Counted from the stretch's first letter, positions 29,594-38,517 are shown. The stretch: DNA of 64,000 bases from Nocardioides sp. Soil797 (GCA_001429555.1 LMSR01000017.1:124001-188000), one strand, 5' to 3'. Notes: a model not told the origin generated them from the letters alone. Made by a program: numbers and translations.

Positions 29594-29986
29594 GTGGCCG
29601 ACAAGGAAGACAAGTCCAAGGACAAGGCTGAGGCAAAGGCGTCCGCAAAGGGCGACGGTGCCCGCAGGGCACCCATCGAGATCAGCGTCGCCTCAGTGCG
29701 CACCCGCATCGCCCAGGTGGTGTGGTTCGTCTGCGTCGTGTTCGCGCTCTTCCTGGCCCTCGGCGCCCTGACCTATGCCCTGAAGGCCAACACCGACAAC
29801 AGCCTTGTCGAGTTCGTGCGCGACTGGGCGGGTCGCGTCGACCTCGGCATCTTCAGCATCGACAACGGCATCAAGGAGTTCGGCGGCAGCAACGCCGAGA
29901 TCAAGAACGCCCTGTTCAACTGGGGTCTCGGCGCCGTCGCCTGGCTGATCATCGGCAAGGTGCTCGACAAGGTGATCCGTCCCTGA
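29594..29986 (+). CDS. Small membrane protein with charged N-terminus
   Basis: The 130-residue protein starts at GTG 29594, which has GGAGGG 7 bases upstream; an upstream TTG at 29543 has no such site. Residues 1-30 are charged (ADKEDKSKDKAEAK). There are two hydrophobic segments, about 42-65 (VVWFVCVVFALFLALGALTY) and about 108-122 (GLGAVAWLIIGKVLD). Between them lies an amphipathic part. No family is recognised. A canonical terminator follows 20 bases after the stop, so it is a complete, single-gene transcription unit. Confidence 0.7.
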   Translation: MADKEDKSKDKAEAKASAKGDGARRAPIEISVASVRTRIAQVVWFVCVVFALFLALGALTYALKANTDNSLVEFVRDWAGRVDLGIFSIDNGIKEFGGSNAEIKNALFNWGLGAVAWLIIGKVLDKVIRP

Positions 29987-30005
29987 GAGCACGCGACGAA
30001 AGCGT

Positions 30006-30044
30006 CGCCCGACATGTGACCACCGTCACATGTCGGGCGTTTTT
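30006..30044 (+). terminator. Rho-independent terminator
   Basis: A 15-bp perfect stem (30006-30020 with 30025-30039) with a 4-base loop is followed by five T residues (30040-30044). It ends the transcript of the small membrane protein gene. Confidence 0.9.
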
Positions 30045-30066
30045 CGTTTTGCCCTACCCACGAGTA

Positions 30067-30080
30067 TGGAACTTGTTCTA
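30067..30080. promoter_or_regulatory. KstR-like operator candidate
   Basis: TGGAACTTGTTCTA fits the mycobacterial KstR operator pattern TnnAACnnGTTnnA at every fixed position. It is 80 bases before the start of the lysine-rich exported protein. GGAAC within it also resembles an ECF sigma-factor -35 element, which is the main alternative. Confidence 0.3.
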
Positions 30081-30159
30081 GGCTGCCTGCGGCGCGTCGA
30101 GCATCACTTCGGAGGGGAGTGACGGCCGCCGTACAGCGAAAGCTGTGGAGGGAACAAAC

Positions 30160-31068
30160 ATGTCTATTGCCATGCCCAGAATCGGGTTCCGCAAGATCGC
30201 GACGACCGCCGCTCTGGCCGTCGCCGCCGGCTCGCTGAGCACGATCGCGATGGCTCCGGCCGCCCAGGCCGAGAGTGCTTCACTGAACTACACCTGCGGC
30301 GTCCCGATCCTCGGTGACCAGACCTTCAGTGTCGTCGCCGACACCGATGCGCCCGACTCGATCGCGGTGGGGGAGACGTTCACGCCCACGGTGACCTCCA
30401 CGGTCACCATCCCCAGCAACGTCTCGGGAGCGATCAAGGGCCTCCTGGGAGCCGAGACCGCAGAAGGCAGCGCCGTGGCGCAGACCCTGGTCAACGGTGA
30501 GTCCAGCAGCGTGGACCTGACCGTTCCGGTGACCACGATCCCCGACGGTGAGCTGACCGTCGTCGCTACGGGCGAGGGCGCCCCGGTCACCGCGACCGAG
30601 GCTGGCGAGATCGTCCTCGCCACCGGTGACTTCAGCTCGCACCTGCTGTTCAAGAAGGCAGACGGAAGTGAGGCGCTCACCGCCGATGTCGACTGTGCAC
30701 TCGACGAGGGCCAGGACGCCACCGTCGACACGGTCGCCGTGGTCTCCGAAGAGTGTGCGGCCGCGCAGGCGACGGCTTCTGACACCGCAGCGGCTTTGGC
30801 CAAGGCCAAGACCGCCGTGACCAAGGCGACGAAGGCCACCAAGTCGGCCAAGTCCAAGCTGGCGAAGGCCAAGAAGGCGCTGAAGAAGGCCAAGAAGTCG
30901 CACAACGCCAAGAAGATCAAGGCGGCCAAGAAGAAGGTCAAGGCCCTGACCAAGAAGAACAAGGCCGCGAAGAAGAAGCTCGCCGCCGCGAAGGCTGCCC
31001 AGAAGAAGGCGGCAGCCGCCAACACGGCAGCCGTGGAGGCAGTCGAGGCGGCCTGCGCCACCGACTGA
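30160..31068 (+). CDS. Exported protein with DUF6801-like domain and Lys/Ala-rich tail
   Basis: The 302-residue protein starts at ATG 30160 (GGAGGGA upstream) and has a signal peptide ending AAQA near residue 37. Residues 40-185 form a beta-rich domain that begins LNYTCGVPILGDQTFSV and resembles the DUF6801 domain of Nocardioides-type surface proteins. From about residue 215 to 285 the sequence is made almost wholly of Ala, Lys, Thr and Ser in short repeats (KAKKALKKAKK, KKVKALTKKNKAAKKK), predicted as one long basic helix. Four cysteines remain, two in the domain and two flanking the tail. The tail may bind teichoic or nucleic acid polymers; this is inference. Confidence 0.75.
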   Translation: MSIAMPRIGFRKIATTAALAVAAGSLSTIAMAPAAQAESASLNYTCGVPILGDQTFSVVADTDAPDSIAVGETFTPTVTSTVTIPSNVSGAIKGLLGAETAEGSAVAQTLVNGESSSVDLTVPVTTIPDGELTVVATGEGAPVTATEAGEIVLATGDFSSHLLFKKADGSEALTADVDCALDEGQDATVDTVAVVSEECAAAQATASDTAAALAKAKTAVTKATKATKSAKSKLAKAKKALKKAKKSHNAKKIKAAKKKVKALTKKNKAAKKKLAAAKAAQKKAAAANTAAVEAVEAACATD

Positions 31069-31096
31069 GTCACCTGACCAAGGCTTCGCCATGAAC

Positions 31097-31133
31097 GCCG
31101 GCCCACTCCACGCATGTCGTGGAGTGGGCCGGC
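31097..31133 (+). terminator. Strong hairpin after the lysine-rich exported protein
   Basis: A 16-bp perfect stem (31097-31112 with 31118-31133) with loop CATGT, 28 bases after the stop codon. It has no T-run but is likely a terminator. Confidence 0.75.
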
Positions 31134-31285
31134 CTCATGTGGGCCGTGACACCTGTGACGCACTCCACCGTGGACAGTGTTCCGCGGGTGCGTGACCAAC
31201 TAGTAACCTCACGTCCAAATCCTCAAGCCATAATCTGAGGCATCGGGCCGGTCGCGCGCAGCGGCCGAGCCGCAATCGACTGCAC

Positions 31286-31312
31286 AGGAGGGGCCGAACC
31301 GGCCACACCACC
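31286..31312 (+). promoter_or_regulatory. etfB ribosome binding site with intervening hairpin
   Basis: AGGAGGGG (31286-31293) is 19 bases from the etfB start, too far for a normal spacing. Between them GGCCG-AAC-CGGCC (31292-31304) forms a 5-bp hairpin that would shorten the effective distance to about 8 bases. No closer in-frame start exists upstream of ATG 31313. Confidence 0.4.
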
Positions 31313-32101
31313 ATGAACATTGTTGTCCTCGTGAAGCATGTCCCCGACGCCACCGCCGACCGGCGGTTCGAGTCGGACAACACCGTTGACCGCGTTGGCG
31401 TCGACGGTCTTCTGTCGGAGCTCGACGAGTACGCCGTCGAGCAGGCCCTCCAGATCAAGGAGAAGGCTGACGGCGACGTCACCGTGACCGCGCTGTCGAT
31501 CGGTCCCGAGCAGGCTGTCGATGCCGTGCGCAAGGCCCTGCAGATGGGCGCCGACCAGGGCGTCATCGTGACCGACGACGCGATCGCCGGCTCCGACGCC
31601 GTGGCCACCTCCCTGGTTCTCGCCGAGGCCATCAAGAAGATCGGTTCGCCGGACCTCGTGGTCACCGGCATGGCCTCGACCGACGCCGGCACCAGCCTGG
31701 TGCCCGCGATGCTCGCCGAGCGCCTCGGCCTGCCGCAGGTCACCTTCGCCTCGGTCGTCGAGACCCAGGGCGACCAGATCCGCGCCAAGCGTGACGGTGA
31801 CGCGGCCACCGAGGTCATCGGTGCCACGTTGCCCGTGCTGCTCTCCGTCACCGACCAGACCGGCGAGGCCCGCTACCCGTCCTTCAAGGGCATCATGGCG
31901 GCCAAGAAGAAGCCGATGGAGACCTACTCGCTGAGCGACCTCGGTGTCGACGCCGGCCAGGTCGGCCTCGACGCTGCGTGGACCGCGGTCGAGGAGACCA
32001 CGGCCCGTCCGCCGCGCACCGCCGGCGAGATCGTCACCGACGAGGACGGCTCGGGCGCCACGGCGCTGGCCGAGTTCCTTGCCTCCAAGAAGTTCATCTG
32101 A
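31313..32101 (+). CDS. etfB: Electron transfer flavoprotein beta subunit
   Basis: The 262-residue AMP-binding subunit of ETF accepts electrons from acyl-CoA dehydrogenases and passes them to the respiratory chain. It begins MNIVVLVKHVPD, has LDEYAVEQALQIKE near 40, and the ETF-beta signature VVTGMASTDAGTSLVPAMLAE near 117-137. The etfA gene follows 11 bases later, so the subunits are co-produced. No sensor or regulator is adjacent. Its acyl-CoA partner enzymes may include the enoyl-CoA hydratase pathway encoded upstream. Confidence 0.95.
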   Translation: MNIVVLVKHVPDATADRRFESDNTVDRVGVDGLLSELDEYAVEQALQIKEKADGDVTVTALSIGPEQAVDAVRKALQMGADQGVIVTDDAIAGSDAVATSLVLAEAIKKIGSPDLVVTGMASTDAGTSLVPAMLAERLGLPQVTFASVVETQGDQIRAKRDGDAATEVIGATLPVLLSVTDQTGEARYPSFKGIMAAKKKPMETYSLSDLGVDAGQVGLDAAWTAVEETTARPPRTAGEIVTDEDGSGATALAEFLASKKFI

Positions 32102-32112
32102 GGAGCCTGAAC

Positions 32113-33054
32113 ATGTCTGAAATCCTGGTACTCGTCGACCACGTCGACGGAAACGTCCGCAAGACCACGAACGAGCTCTTGACGATCGCGCGCCGCCTCG
32201 GTGAGCCATCGGCCGTCTTCATCGGCTCCGGTGACGCCCCGGTCGACGCGCTGAAGAAGTTCGGTGCCGAGAAGATCTACGCCGTCGACGACGCCGAGAT
32301 CAAGGGCTACCTGGTCGCGCCCAAGGCCGAGGTGCTCGCGCAGCTCGCCGAGAAGACCTCGCCGGGCGCGATCCTGATCCCGTCCTCCGCCGAGGGCAAG
32401 GAGATCGCCGGTCGCCTGGCCATCAAGATCGAGTCCGGTGTGATCACCGACGCCGTCGACGTCACCGAGGGTGGCGTGACCACCCAGTCGGTCTTCGCCG
32501 GTTCCTTCACGGTCCAGGCCAAGGTCAGCAAGGGCACCCCGATCATCACGGTCAAGCCCAACTCCGCAGCGCCGGAGGAGGTGGCCGGTGCGGGTGCCGT
32601 CGAGCAGTTCGCCGCGACCGTCTCCGACGGAGCCAAGACCGCGCAGATCGTGGCCTCCCAGCCGCGTCAGTCCACCGGCCGCCCCGAGCTCACCGAGGCC
32701 GCCATCGTGGTCTCCGGTGGTCGCGGCACCGGCGGCAACTTCGAGCCGGTGGAGAACCTCGCCGACGCGCTCGGTGCGGCAGTCGGCGCCTCGCGTGCCG
32801 CCGTCGACTCCGGCTGGAAGCCGCACACCTTCCAGGTCGGCCAGACCGGCAAGACCGTCTCGCCGCAGCTCTACGTGGCCAACGGCATCTCCGGTGCCAT
32901 CCAGCACCGCGCCGGCATGCAGACCTCGAAGACCATCGTGGCCGTCAACAAGGATGAAGAAGCCCCGATCTTCGAGCTCGTCGACTTCGGTGTCGTCGGC
33001 GACCTGCACACGGTCCTCCCGGCGCTGACCGAGGAGATCAACAAGCGCAAGTGA
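32113..33054 (+). CDS. etfA: Electron transfer flavoprotein alpha subunit
   Basis: The 313-residue subunit carries most of the FAD site. The C-terminal FAD domain shows SGGRGTGG near 197-204, the turn SRAAVDSGW, and the signature [20 protein letters not shown] near 253-272. The start ATG 32113 has AGGAG 7 bases upstream; a longer open frame overlaps etfB and is discarded. A very strong hairpin follows after the stop codon. Confidence 0.95.
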   Translation: MSEILVLVDHVDGNVRKTTNELLTIARRLGEPSAVFIGSGDAPVDALKKFGAEKIYAVDDAEIKGYLVAPKAEVLAQLAEKTSPGAILIPSSAEGKEIAGRLAIKIESGVITDAVDVTEGGVTTQSVFAGSFTVQAKVSKGTPIITVKPNSAAPEEVAGAGAVEQFAATVSDGAKTAQIVASQPRQSTGRPELTEAAIVVSGGRGTGGNFEPVENLADALGAAVGASRAAVDSGWKPHTFQVGQTGKTVSPQLYVANGISGAIQHRAGMQTSKTIVAVNKDEEAPIFELVDFGVVGDLHTVLPALTEEINKRK

Positions 33055-33065
33055 GCTGACCCGCT

Positions 33066-33148
33066 GCCGAGTCGGCACGCGTTGACGCACATCTGGTCAA
33101 CGCGTGCCGACTCGGCGCATTTCTGGGTGAACCCGCGCCGAGTCGGCG
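33066..33148. terminator. 21-bp-stem bidirectional terminator with extra GCCGAGTCGGC copy
   Basis: The arms 33066-33086 and 33096-33116 are perfectly complementary over 21 bp, with a 9-base loop. A further partial copy at about 33122-33148 repeats TTCTGGGTGAAC and GCGCCGAGTCGGCG in direct orientation to the right arm. It lies between the convergent etfA and lysyl-oxidase-like genes and could stop both transcripts. Confidence 0.8.
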
Positions 33149-33163
33149 ACTACGTCCCCGCGG

Positions 33164-34660
33164 CTACTTCGCGGTGAAGGGGTAGGCCTTGACCGTGCGC
33201 GCCGTCGGCTTCCCGCTGATCTTGATCTTGCGGTAGGCGATGTTGTTGGACGTGTCGCTCTCGACCAACCGGTTCACGGGGTTCGCCTCGACGGAGATGT
33301 AGTAGATCCCGTTGGGCAGGTCCGAGATCTTGAACGACTGCCCGGCCCGGAACTGGGCGTAGGTGTCACCGGACCCCGAGGCCAGCACCTCCCGGATCGA
33401 GAGCGAGTCCTTGTCACCGCAGGCGGTGTGCAGGTCGGTTGCCTCCGGCTGCCAGTCGGCGCCGTCGACGGTGTAGTCGATCGCGTCGGTGTTGGCCAGG
33501 CAGAACGCCTCCTTGCGTGATCGGACGATCGCCTTCTTGTCCGCATCGAGCAGGCGGTAGCGGGCGAAGTCGCGGAAGTGCCAGTGCTGGTGGGTGTCCT
33601 TGTTGTCCCACTCCATGGTGCCCACCTGCTGATAGCCGACCTGGTTGCCGTCGGCATCGAGGAAGTACTGGTAGGCGTCCATGACGTCTTCCTTCGGACG
33701 ACGGAACCCGTCGACCACCAACGGGCTGTTGCCGGCGTTCCACACCGTTCCGGAGAACTGCAGGAACTTGGTCGACGCGTTCAGGCGGAGCCCGAAGGCC
33801 GGAATGGAGCGCAGGTCAGGCATCGGCCCGGCCGGCTCACCGGCCGCCCTGCGGCTCGGTTCACGGGCGGCCGCCCGCAGCGACGGGGTCGCCGTACGCG
33901 AGTGGTGCTCCACGTCCTCACCGGTCTCCGGGTCGCCGTTGACGACCCGAAGCTTGAACGTGCTGGAACCGGCGTCGTCGGTGATCCCGAAGAGGCTGCG
34001 GTACTTGCCCCGGATCTGTGCGGTCACCTGATAGCGGCCGGGCTTCAGCTTCGCCGTGCTCCAGGACTCCAGTTGGGTGGCGTATCCCTCCTGCACGCCC
34101 ATGACCGTGCCGAGCGTGATTCGCGACGCCGTGCAGTCCTGGGGGTACGGCGACCGCAACGGCGCGTCCGGACGGATCCGCTCGGTGGTCCAGCCGTTCA
34201 GACAGGCGGCCTGGTAGGTGGTCGCCACCTTCTCCCCGCGCTTGCTGTAGTCGAGGCGGATGAAGCGGGGGAGCGCGCCGAACTTCTCGATCGACCCCGC
34301 CGGCAGGGTGACCTCCTGGTCGCCGTGGCGCACCGTGGTGACCAGTGGCTTGCCGTAGCCGGATCGCTTGCTCCTGATCTCGAAGGACGCACCGTCGGCG
34401 ACCACACGGAACATCGGGTCGAAGCCGGCCTTCTTGCCTTCGAAGTAGGCCTCGACCTCCTTCGCAGTGGTCAGTCGAAGAGCTGAGTCGCCGTCTGCGT
34501 TCAGCGGGCTGTCCGTCGCGTTCGCGACGCCCCTGTTCGGGGCGGTGACGGGCGATGGTGCGCCGGTGGATGCAGTGGCCTCCGCGGACGCGGCGCCCGC
34601 GACACAGACCAGACTGACCAGTGGTGGAACGAAGATGGAGCCGAGCCTCGAGCGTTTCAC
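33164..34660 (-). CDS. Exported lysyl oxidase-like protein
   Basis: The 498-residue protein starts at GTG 34660 (GGGAGG upstream) and has a signal peptide ending near residue 26 (AGAASA). The N-terminal half (to about 270) is a beta-rich region without a recognised name. Residues about 290-490 match the lysyl oxidase family (PF01186): the copper-binding cluster THQHWHFRDF near 355-365, preceded by TMEWDNKD, and later Cys pairs (AFCLANTD, LHTACGDKD). Family members are copper amine oxidases acting outside the cell on lysine residues or amines. Bacterial members are uncommon. The substrate is not known. Confidence 0.82.
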   Translation of the reverse strand: MKRSRLGSIFVPPLVSLVCVAGAASAEATASTGAPSPVTAPNRGVANATDSPLNADGDSALRLTTAKEVEAYFEGKKAGFDPMFRVVADGASFEIRSKRSGYGKPLVTTVRHGDQEVTLPAGSIEKFGALPRFIRLDYSKRGEKVATTYQAACLNGWTTERIRPDAPLRSPYPQDCTASRITLGTVMGVQEGYATQLESWSTAKLKPGRYQVTAQIRGKYRSLFGITDDAGSSTFKLRVVNGDPETGEDVEHHSRTATPSLRAAAREPSRRAAGEPAGPMPDLRSIPAFGLRLNASTKFLQFSGTVWNAGNSPLVVDGFRRPKEDVMDAYQYFLDADGNQVGYQQVGTMEWDNKDTHQHWHFRDFARYRLLDADKKAIVRSRKEAFCLANTDAIDYTVDGADWQPEATDLHTACGDKDSLSIREVLASGSGDTYAQFRAGQSFKISDLPNGIYYISVEANPVNRLVESDTSNNIAYRKIKISGKPTARTVKAYPFTAK

Positions 34661-34712
34661 GTGTGCCTCCCGTTGGATGTCTTCCATGGGTTGAGACGCC
34701 TGAGACGACGAA

Positions 34713-34739
34713 TTGGTTGCCCCCGCCCGCGACTACGCT
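34713..34739 (+). promoter_or_regulatory. Candidate proA promoter (leaderless)
   Basis: TTGGTT (34713-34718) and TACGCT (34734-34739) are spaced by 15 bp. The expected transcription start falls at or next to the proA ATG at 34746, so the message may be leaderless. GAGGA also directly touches the start codon, too close to act as a normal ribosome binding site. Confidence 0.4.
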
Positions 34740-34745
34740 TGAGGA

Positions 34746-35996
34746 ATGAGCATCGAGCAGGACGTCCGGGCCACCGCGGAGCGCGCCCGGGAGGCGAGCC
34801 ACGACCTTGCCGTCGCGACCAGGGCCACCAAGGACGCTGTCCTGCTGGCCATGGCCGCGGCCCTCGAAGGCGAGCGGCAGTCGATCCTGGCCGCCAACGC
34901 CGATGACGTGGCCCGCGCCGAGGCGAACGGCACGCCCGCCAACATCATCGACCGGCTCCGTCTCGACGCGGACCGGGTCACCGCGATGGCCGACGGTCTG
35001 CGCCAGGTGGCCGGGTTGCCCGACCCGGTGGGTGAGGTCCTGCGCGGCGGCGTCCTCGCCAACGGGTTGGAGCTGCGCCAGGTGCGGGTGCCGTTCGGTG
35101 TCGTCGGCATCATCTACGAGGCCCGTCCCAACGTGACCGCGGACGCTGCCGGCATCTGCCTCAAGTCCGGGAACGCCTCGCTGCTCAAGGGCTCCAACAG
35201 CGCGCTCTCGTCCAACACCCGCATCGTCGAGGTGCTCCGTGACGCGATCGACCAGCAGGGTGTCAACCCCGACGTGCTGCAGCTCGTGCCGGGGGAGGGA
35301 CACGAGGGGGCCAAGGCCCTGATGCGTGCCCGCGGCCTGGTCGACGTACTCATCCCGAGGGGTGGAGCGGGCCTGATTCGCAGCGTGGTCGAGGAGTCGA
35401 CCGTGCCCGTCATCGAGACCGGCGTCGGCAACTGCCACGTCTACGTCGACAAGGCGGCCGACCTCGAGAAAGCGGTGTCGATCGTGGTCAACTCCAAGAC
35501 CCACCGCACCAGCGTGTGCAACGCCGCCGAGACGCTGTTGGTGCACGAGGACATCGCCGACGAATTCCTTCCCACCATCATCGACGCCCTGCAGGACAAG
35601 GGCGTCACGCTGCACGGTGACGACCGCTTCCGCGAGTACGACGGGGTGGAGCAGGCCTCCGGCGCGGACTTCGCCGACGAGTACCTCAGCCTCGACATCG
35701 CCGCGGCAGTCGTGCCCGACATCGAGGCCGCGATTCGCCACATCCGCACCCACAGCAGCCAACACACGGACGCGATCGTCACCGAGGACCAACAGGCCTC
35801 ACGGCGCTTCGTCGCTGCAGTCGACTCCGCGGCCGTCCTGGTCAACGCATCCACCCGATTCACCGACGGAGGCGAGTTCGGCTTCGGCGCCGAGATCGGG
35901 ATCAGCACCCAGAAGCTGCACGCCCGCGGCCCGATGGGGCTGCCGGAGATGACCAGCACGAAGTACGTCATGACCGGGGACGGTCACATCCGCTGA
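34746..35996 (+). CDS. proA: Gamma-glutamyl phosphate reductase
   Basis: The 416-residue aldehyde-dehydrogenase-fold enzyme reduces gamma-glutamyl phosphate to glutamate-5-semialdehyde with NADPH, the second step of proline synthesis. The catalytic Cys lies in the motif [19 protein letters not shown] near residues 250-268, and the family signature [23 protein letters not shown] is present near 378-400. The proB gene (glutamate 5-kinase) is not adjacent in the window. The start ATG 34746 is the first residue of the conserved helix. Confidence 0.96.
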   Translation: MSIEQDVRATAERAREASHDLAVATRATKDAVLLAMAAALEGERQSILAANADDVARAEANGTPANIIDRLRLDADRVTAMADGLRQVAGLPDPVGEVLRGGVLANGLELRQVRVPFGVVGIIYEARPNVTADAAGICLKSGNASLLKGSNSALSSNTRIVEVLRDAIDQQGVNPDVLQLVPGEGHEGAKALMRARGLVDVLIPRGGAGLIRSVVEESTVPVIETGVGNCHVYVDKAADLEKAVSIVVNSKTHRTSVCNAAETLLVHEDIADEFLPTIIDALQDKGVTLHGDDRFREYDGVEQASGADFADEYLSLDIAAAVVPDIEAAIRHIRTHSSQHTDAIVTEDQQASRRFVAAVDSAAVLVNASTRFTDGGEFGFGAEIGISTQKLHARGPMGLPEMTSTKYVMTGDGHIR

Positions 35997-36097
35997 GAGG
36001 GCCCCTGTAGCGTCAGCACCATGCTCGGGCGCGACTCCCACCTCCACGGCCTGCCACGCGCCACCCAGTGGTCGCCTCGACCCGTGGGAACCGAGGC

Positions 36098-36556
36098 ATG
36101 AAGGCGTTCTTCGCAACGCTGGGCTTCAGCATCCTCTCGGCGGTCGTGCCGATCTTCAACGTCGAGGTCTACCTGGTCGCGCTGGCCACCCAGATCCCGA
36201 AGTCCGCCGCGCTGCCGGTGGCGATCGCGGCCGGAGCCGGACAGGCGCTCGGCAAGGTGCTCTGGTACCACGGCACGGCGAAGTCCATGGAGCTCCCGTG
36301 GATGAAGCGTCGGATGGAGTCGGAGCGGTGGAAGCGCAGCTTCGAGAAGTGGGAGAGGCGCATCGAGGAGCGGCCACGGTTGGCCGCGGCGTTCATGTTC
36401 TCCTCGGCACTGGTCGGGTTTCCGCCCCTGCTGGTGATGGGTGCCATAGCCGGGGCGCTCAGGTTCCGCATGTCGATGTATGTCTCGACGATCTTCGTCG
36501 GCCGCACGATTCAGTCATGGGCAATCCTGGCGGGGCTGACGCACCTGTTCCACTGA
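36098..36556 (+). CDS. Small integral membrane protein (YqaA/SNARE-associated-like)
   Basis: From ATG 36098 the protein has 152 residues. Hydrophobic segments lie at about 4-22, 33-55 (SAALPVAIAAGAGQALGKVLWYH), about 95-118 (FMFSSALVGFPPLLVMGAIAGAL) and at the end. Between them is a basic amphipathic stretch (MKRRMESERWKRSFEKWERR). The pattern GxGxxxGxxxWY and FPPLxxxG are reminiscent of DedA/VTT (SNARE-associated) proteins, which are lipid or undecaprenyl-phosphate flippases. That assignment is tentative. It stands between proA and nadD. Confidence 0.68.
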   Translation: MKAFFATLGFSILSAVVPIFNVEVYLVALATQIPKSAALPVAIAAGAGQALGKVLWYHGTAKSMELPWMKRRMESERWKRSFEKWERRIEERPRLAAAFMFSSALVGFPPLLVMGAIAGALRFRMSMYVSTIFVGRTIQSWAILAGLTHLFH

Positions 36557-36578
36557 GCCTCACGATAGGATCTCGGCC

Positions 36579-36728
36579 ATGTCGTTGACCTCTTTGATCC
36601 TCACCGCCTCCGAGGCGCACAGCGAGCCCGCCGTCAACCCCTACGTCATCGGGGGCATCGCGCTCGCCATCCTCATGGTGTCGCTGCTCATCGTGATGTC
36701 CATCGGTGGCGGGCGCGAGCACAGCTGA
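36579..36728 (+). CDS. 49-residue membrane protein upstream of nadD
   Basis: The frame ATG 36579 to TGA 36728 encodes a short protein with one membrane span ([21 protein letters not shown]) followed by GGGREHS. A hydrophobic peptide of this kind, ending GGGREHS, is one I recall next to nadD in related actinobacteria. Its stop is only 2 bases from the nadD start. Function unknown. Confidence 0.7.
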   Translation: MSLTSLILTASEAHSEPAVNPYVIGGIALAILMVSLLIVMSIGGGREHS

Positions 36729-36730
36729 CC

Positions 36731-37342
36731 ATGGGAGAGCGCCGTCGCGTGGGGGTCATGGGTGGCACATTCGACCCGATCCACCACGGACACCTCGTCG
36801 CAGCCAGCGAGGTGCAGGCGTGGTTCGACCTCGACGAGGTCATCTTCGTGCCCACGGGCGACCCGTGGCAGAAGTCTGACCGGCAGGTCTCGCCGGCCGA
36901 GCACCGTTATCTGATGACGGTGATCGCCACGGCGGCCAACCCCTTGTTCAACGTGTCCAGGGTCGACATCGACCGCAACGGGCCGACGTACACGATCGAC
37001 ACACTGCGCGACCTGGGTGCGGTGATGCCCGACGCCGACCTCTACTTCATCACCGGCGCCGATGCGCTGGCCAACATCTTCACCTGGCGCGACGTCGACG
37101 AGCTGTTCTCGCTGGCCCAGTTCGTCGGGTGCACCCGGCCGGGCTACGAGATGGAGATGAAGAGTCTCGAGGGGCTCCCCGAGGATCGGGTCACGTTGGT
37201 CGAGATCCCGGCACTGGCCATCTCGTCGACCGACTGCCGCAACCGCAAGGAACGAGGCGAGCCGGTGTGGTACCTCGTCCCTGACGGTGTGGTGCAATAC
37301 ATCGCCAAGCACGACCTCTATCCGTCTGGAGCAGCTTCTTGA
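36731..37342 (+). CDS. nadD: Nicotinate-nucleotide adenylyltransferase
   Basis: The 203-residue enzyme transfers AMP from ATP to nicotinate mononucleotide in NAD synthesis. It carries the nucleotidyltransferase motif [12 protein letters not shown] (11-22) and the C-terminal [13 protein letters not shown] in place of ISSTxIR. The start ATG 36731 gives the expected length. The stop overlaps the rsfS start (TTGA), so the genes are coupled, an arrangement common in actinobacteria. Confidence 0.95.
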   Translation: MGERRRVGVMGGTFDPIHHGHLVAASEVQAWFDLDEVIFVPTGDPWQKSDRQVSPAEHRYLMTVIATAANPLFNVSRVDIDRNGPTYTIDTLRDLGAVMPDADLYFITGADALANIFTWRDVDELFSLAQFVGCTRPGYEMEMKSLEGLPEDRVTLVEIPALAISSTDCRNRKERGEPVWYLVPDGVVQYIAKHDLYPSGAAS

Positions 37343-37716
37343 CCGCCACCGAGCACGCCGTCGAGCTCGTCCATGCCGCGGCTCGCGCCGCCTCCGAAAA
37401 GTTGGCCCACCGCATCCTTGCCTTCGATGTCTCGGAGCAGCTGGCCATCACTGATGCCTTCCTGTTGGCCTCGGCCCCGAACGACCGGCAGGTCAAGTCG
37501 ATCGTCGACGAGATCGAGGACAAGCTGCGCGAGATCGACGCCAAGCCCATCCGTCGTGAAGGCCACCGCGACGGTCGCTGGGTGCTCATCGACTACGGCG
37601 AGATCGTCGTGCACGTGCAACACGAGGAGGAGCGCGAGTTCTACGCCCTCGAGCGCCTGTGGCGTGACTGCCCGGTGATCGAGCTCCCAGACGACGTCGT
37701 CTCCCACGAGTCGTGA
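37339..37716 (+). CDS. rsfS: Ribosomal silencing factor RsfS
   Basis: The 125-residue protein binds ribosomal protein L14 and blocks joining of the 30S and 50S subunits under starvation. It matches RsfS/Iojap over its full length ([43 protein letters not shown]). The TTG start overlaps the nadD stop and the stop overlaps the next gene's GTG (GTGA). All three genes are thus translated from one message. Confidence 0.95.
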   Translation: MTATEHAVELVHAAARAASEKLAHRILAFDVSEQLAITDAFLLASAPNDRQVKSIVDEIEDKLREIDAKPIRREGHRDGRWVLIDYGEIVVHVQHEEEREFYALERLWRDCPVIELPDDVVSHES

Positions 37717-38372
37717 GCCGCCGTCTGGTCCTGCTCCGCCACGGACAGACCGACTGGAATGCGATCGGGCGTGGCCAGGGCCATGCCGACGTCGAAATCA
37801 ACGACCTCGGGCACGACCAGGCTGCCGCAGCGGCGCCGGTGATCGCGGCGTACGAGCCGAGTGCGCTGTGGACCTCCGACCTGGCCCGCGCCCGGCAGAC
37901 CGCGGCGTACGTCGCCAAGGAGTGCGGGCTGGAGACCGTGCTCGACGCCCGGTTCCGGGAGTTCGACCTAGGGCAGCGCACCGGTCTGACGATGGCGGAG
38001 TACGCCGAGACGTTCCCGGCCGAGTACGCCGATTTCCGTGCCGGCCACTTCACCGCGGTGCCCGGGGGAGAGACCTCGGAGGACGTCAGCCGACGATTCA
38101 CCGCCGGGCTGCGTGACGTCGTGACGGCGCTCTCGCCGGGGGAGACCGGTGTGGTCGTCTCCCACGGAGCCGCACTGAAGGTCGCCACCATCGCGTTGCT
38201 GGGTTGGCCGGTCGGGCACTCGACTGGTTTCCAGGGCCTCGACAACTGTGGCTGGGTGGTGCTCGACGAGCTCGAGGACCTGACGGACCTGCGGGTTGAC
38301 CAGGGAAACTTCCGGCTCGCAGCCTGGAACCTGACCGCTCCCTCGGCCCCGGCCACCCCGCCCCGAACGTGA
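37713..38372 (+). CDS. Histidine phosphatase family protein
   Basis: The 219-residue phosphoglycerate-mutase-like enzyme has the phospho-accepting motif LLRHGQTDWN (7-16) and the second histidine in VVVSHGAALK near residue 149. The proton donor Glu is in FREFDLGQRTG. Such proteins next to rsfS in actinobacteria are often annotated as phosphoglycerate mutase or glucosyl-3-phosphoglycerate phosphatase; the true substrate cannot be read here. The GTG start overlaps the rsfS stop. Confidence 0.9.
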   Translation: MSRRLVLLRHGQTDWNAIGRGQGHADVEINDLGHDQAAAAAPVIAAYEPSALWTSDLARARQTAAYVAKECGLETVLDARFREFDLGQRTGLTMAEYAETFPAEYADFRAGHFTAVPGGETSEDVSRRFTAGLRDVVTALSPGETGVVVSHGAALKVATIALLGWPVGHSTGFQGLDNCGWVVLDELEDLTDLRVDQGNFRLAAWNLTAPSAPATPPRT

Positions 38373-38511
38373 CCCCACCCCCACTCGAGTAACGCGGGGT
38401 TGTCGTCGCTGAACCCGTGCTATGACATCGATTTCCGTCGACACCACCGCACAGGTGCGGGGTGACGTGGCGCTGTTCCACCCCGATTTCGCATCTTGGC
38501 CAGACGTTGGT

Positions 38512-38517
38512 TAAACT
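38512..38517 (+). promoter_or_regulatory. Candidate -10 of the tRNA-Ala gene
   Basis: TAAACT in an otherwise GC-rich stretch, 33 bases before the tRNA. No convincing -35 at the right spacing was found. Confidence 0.3.
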
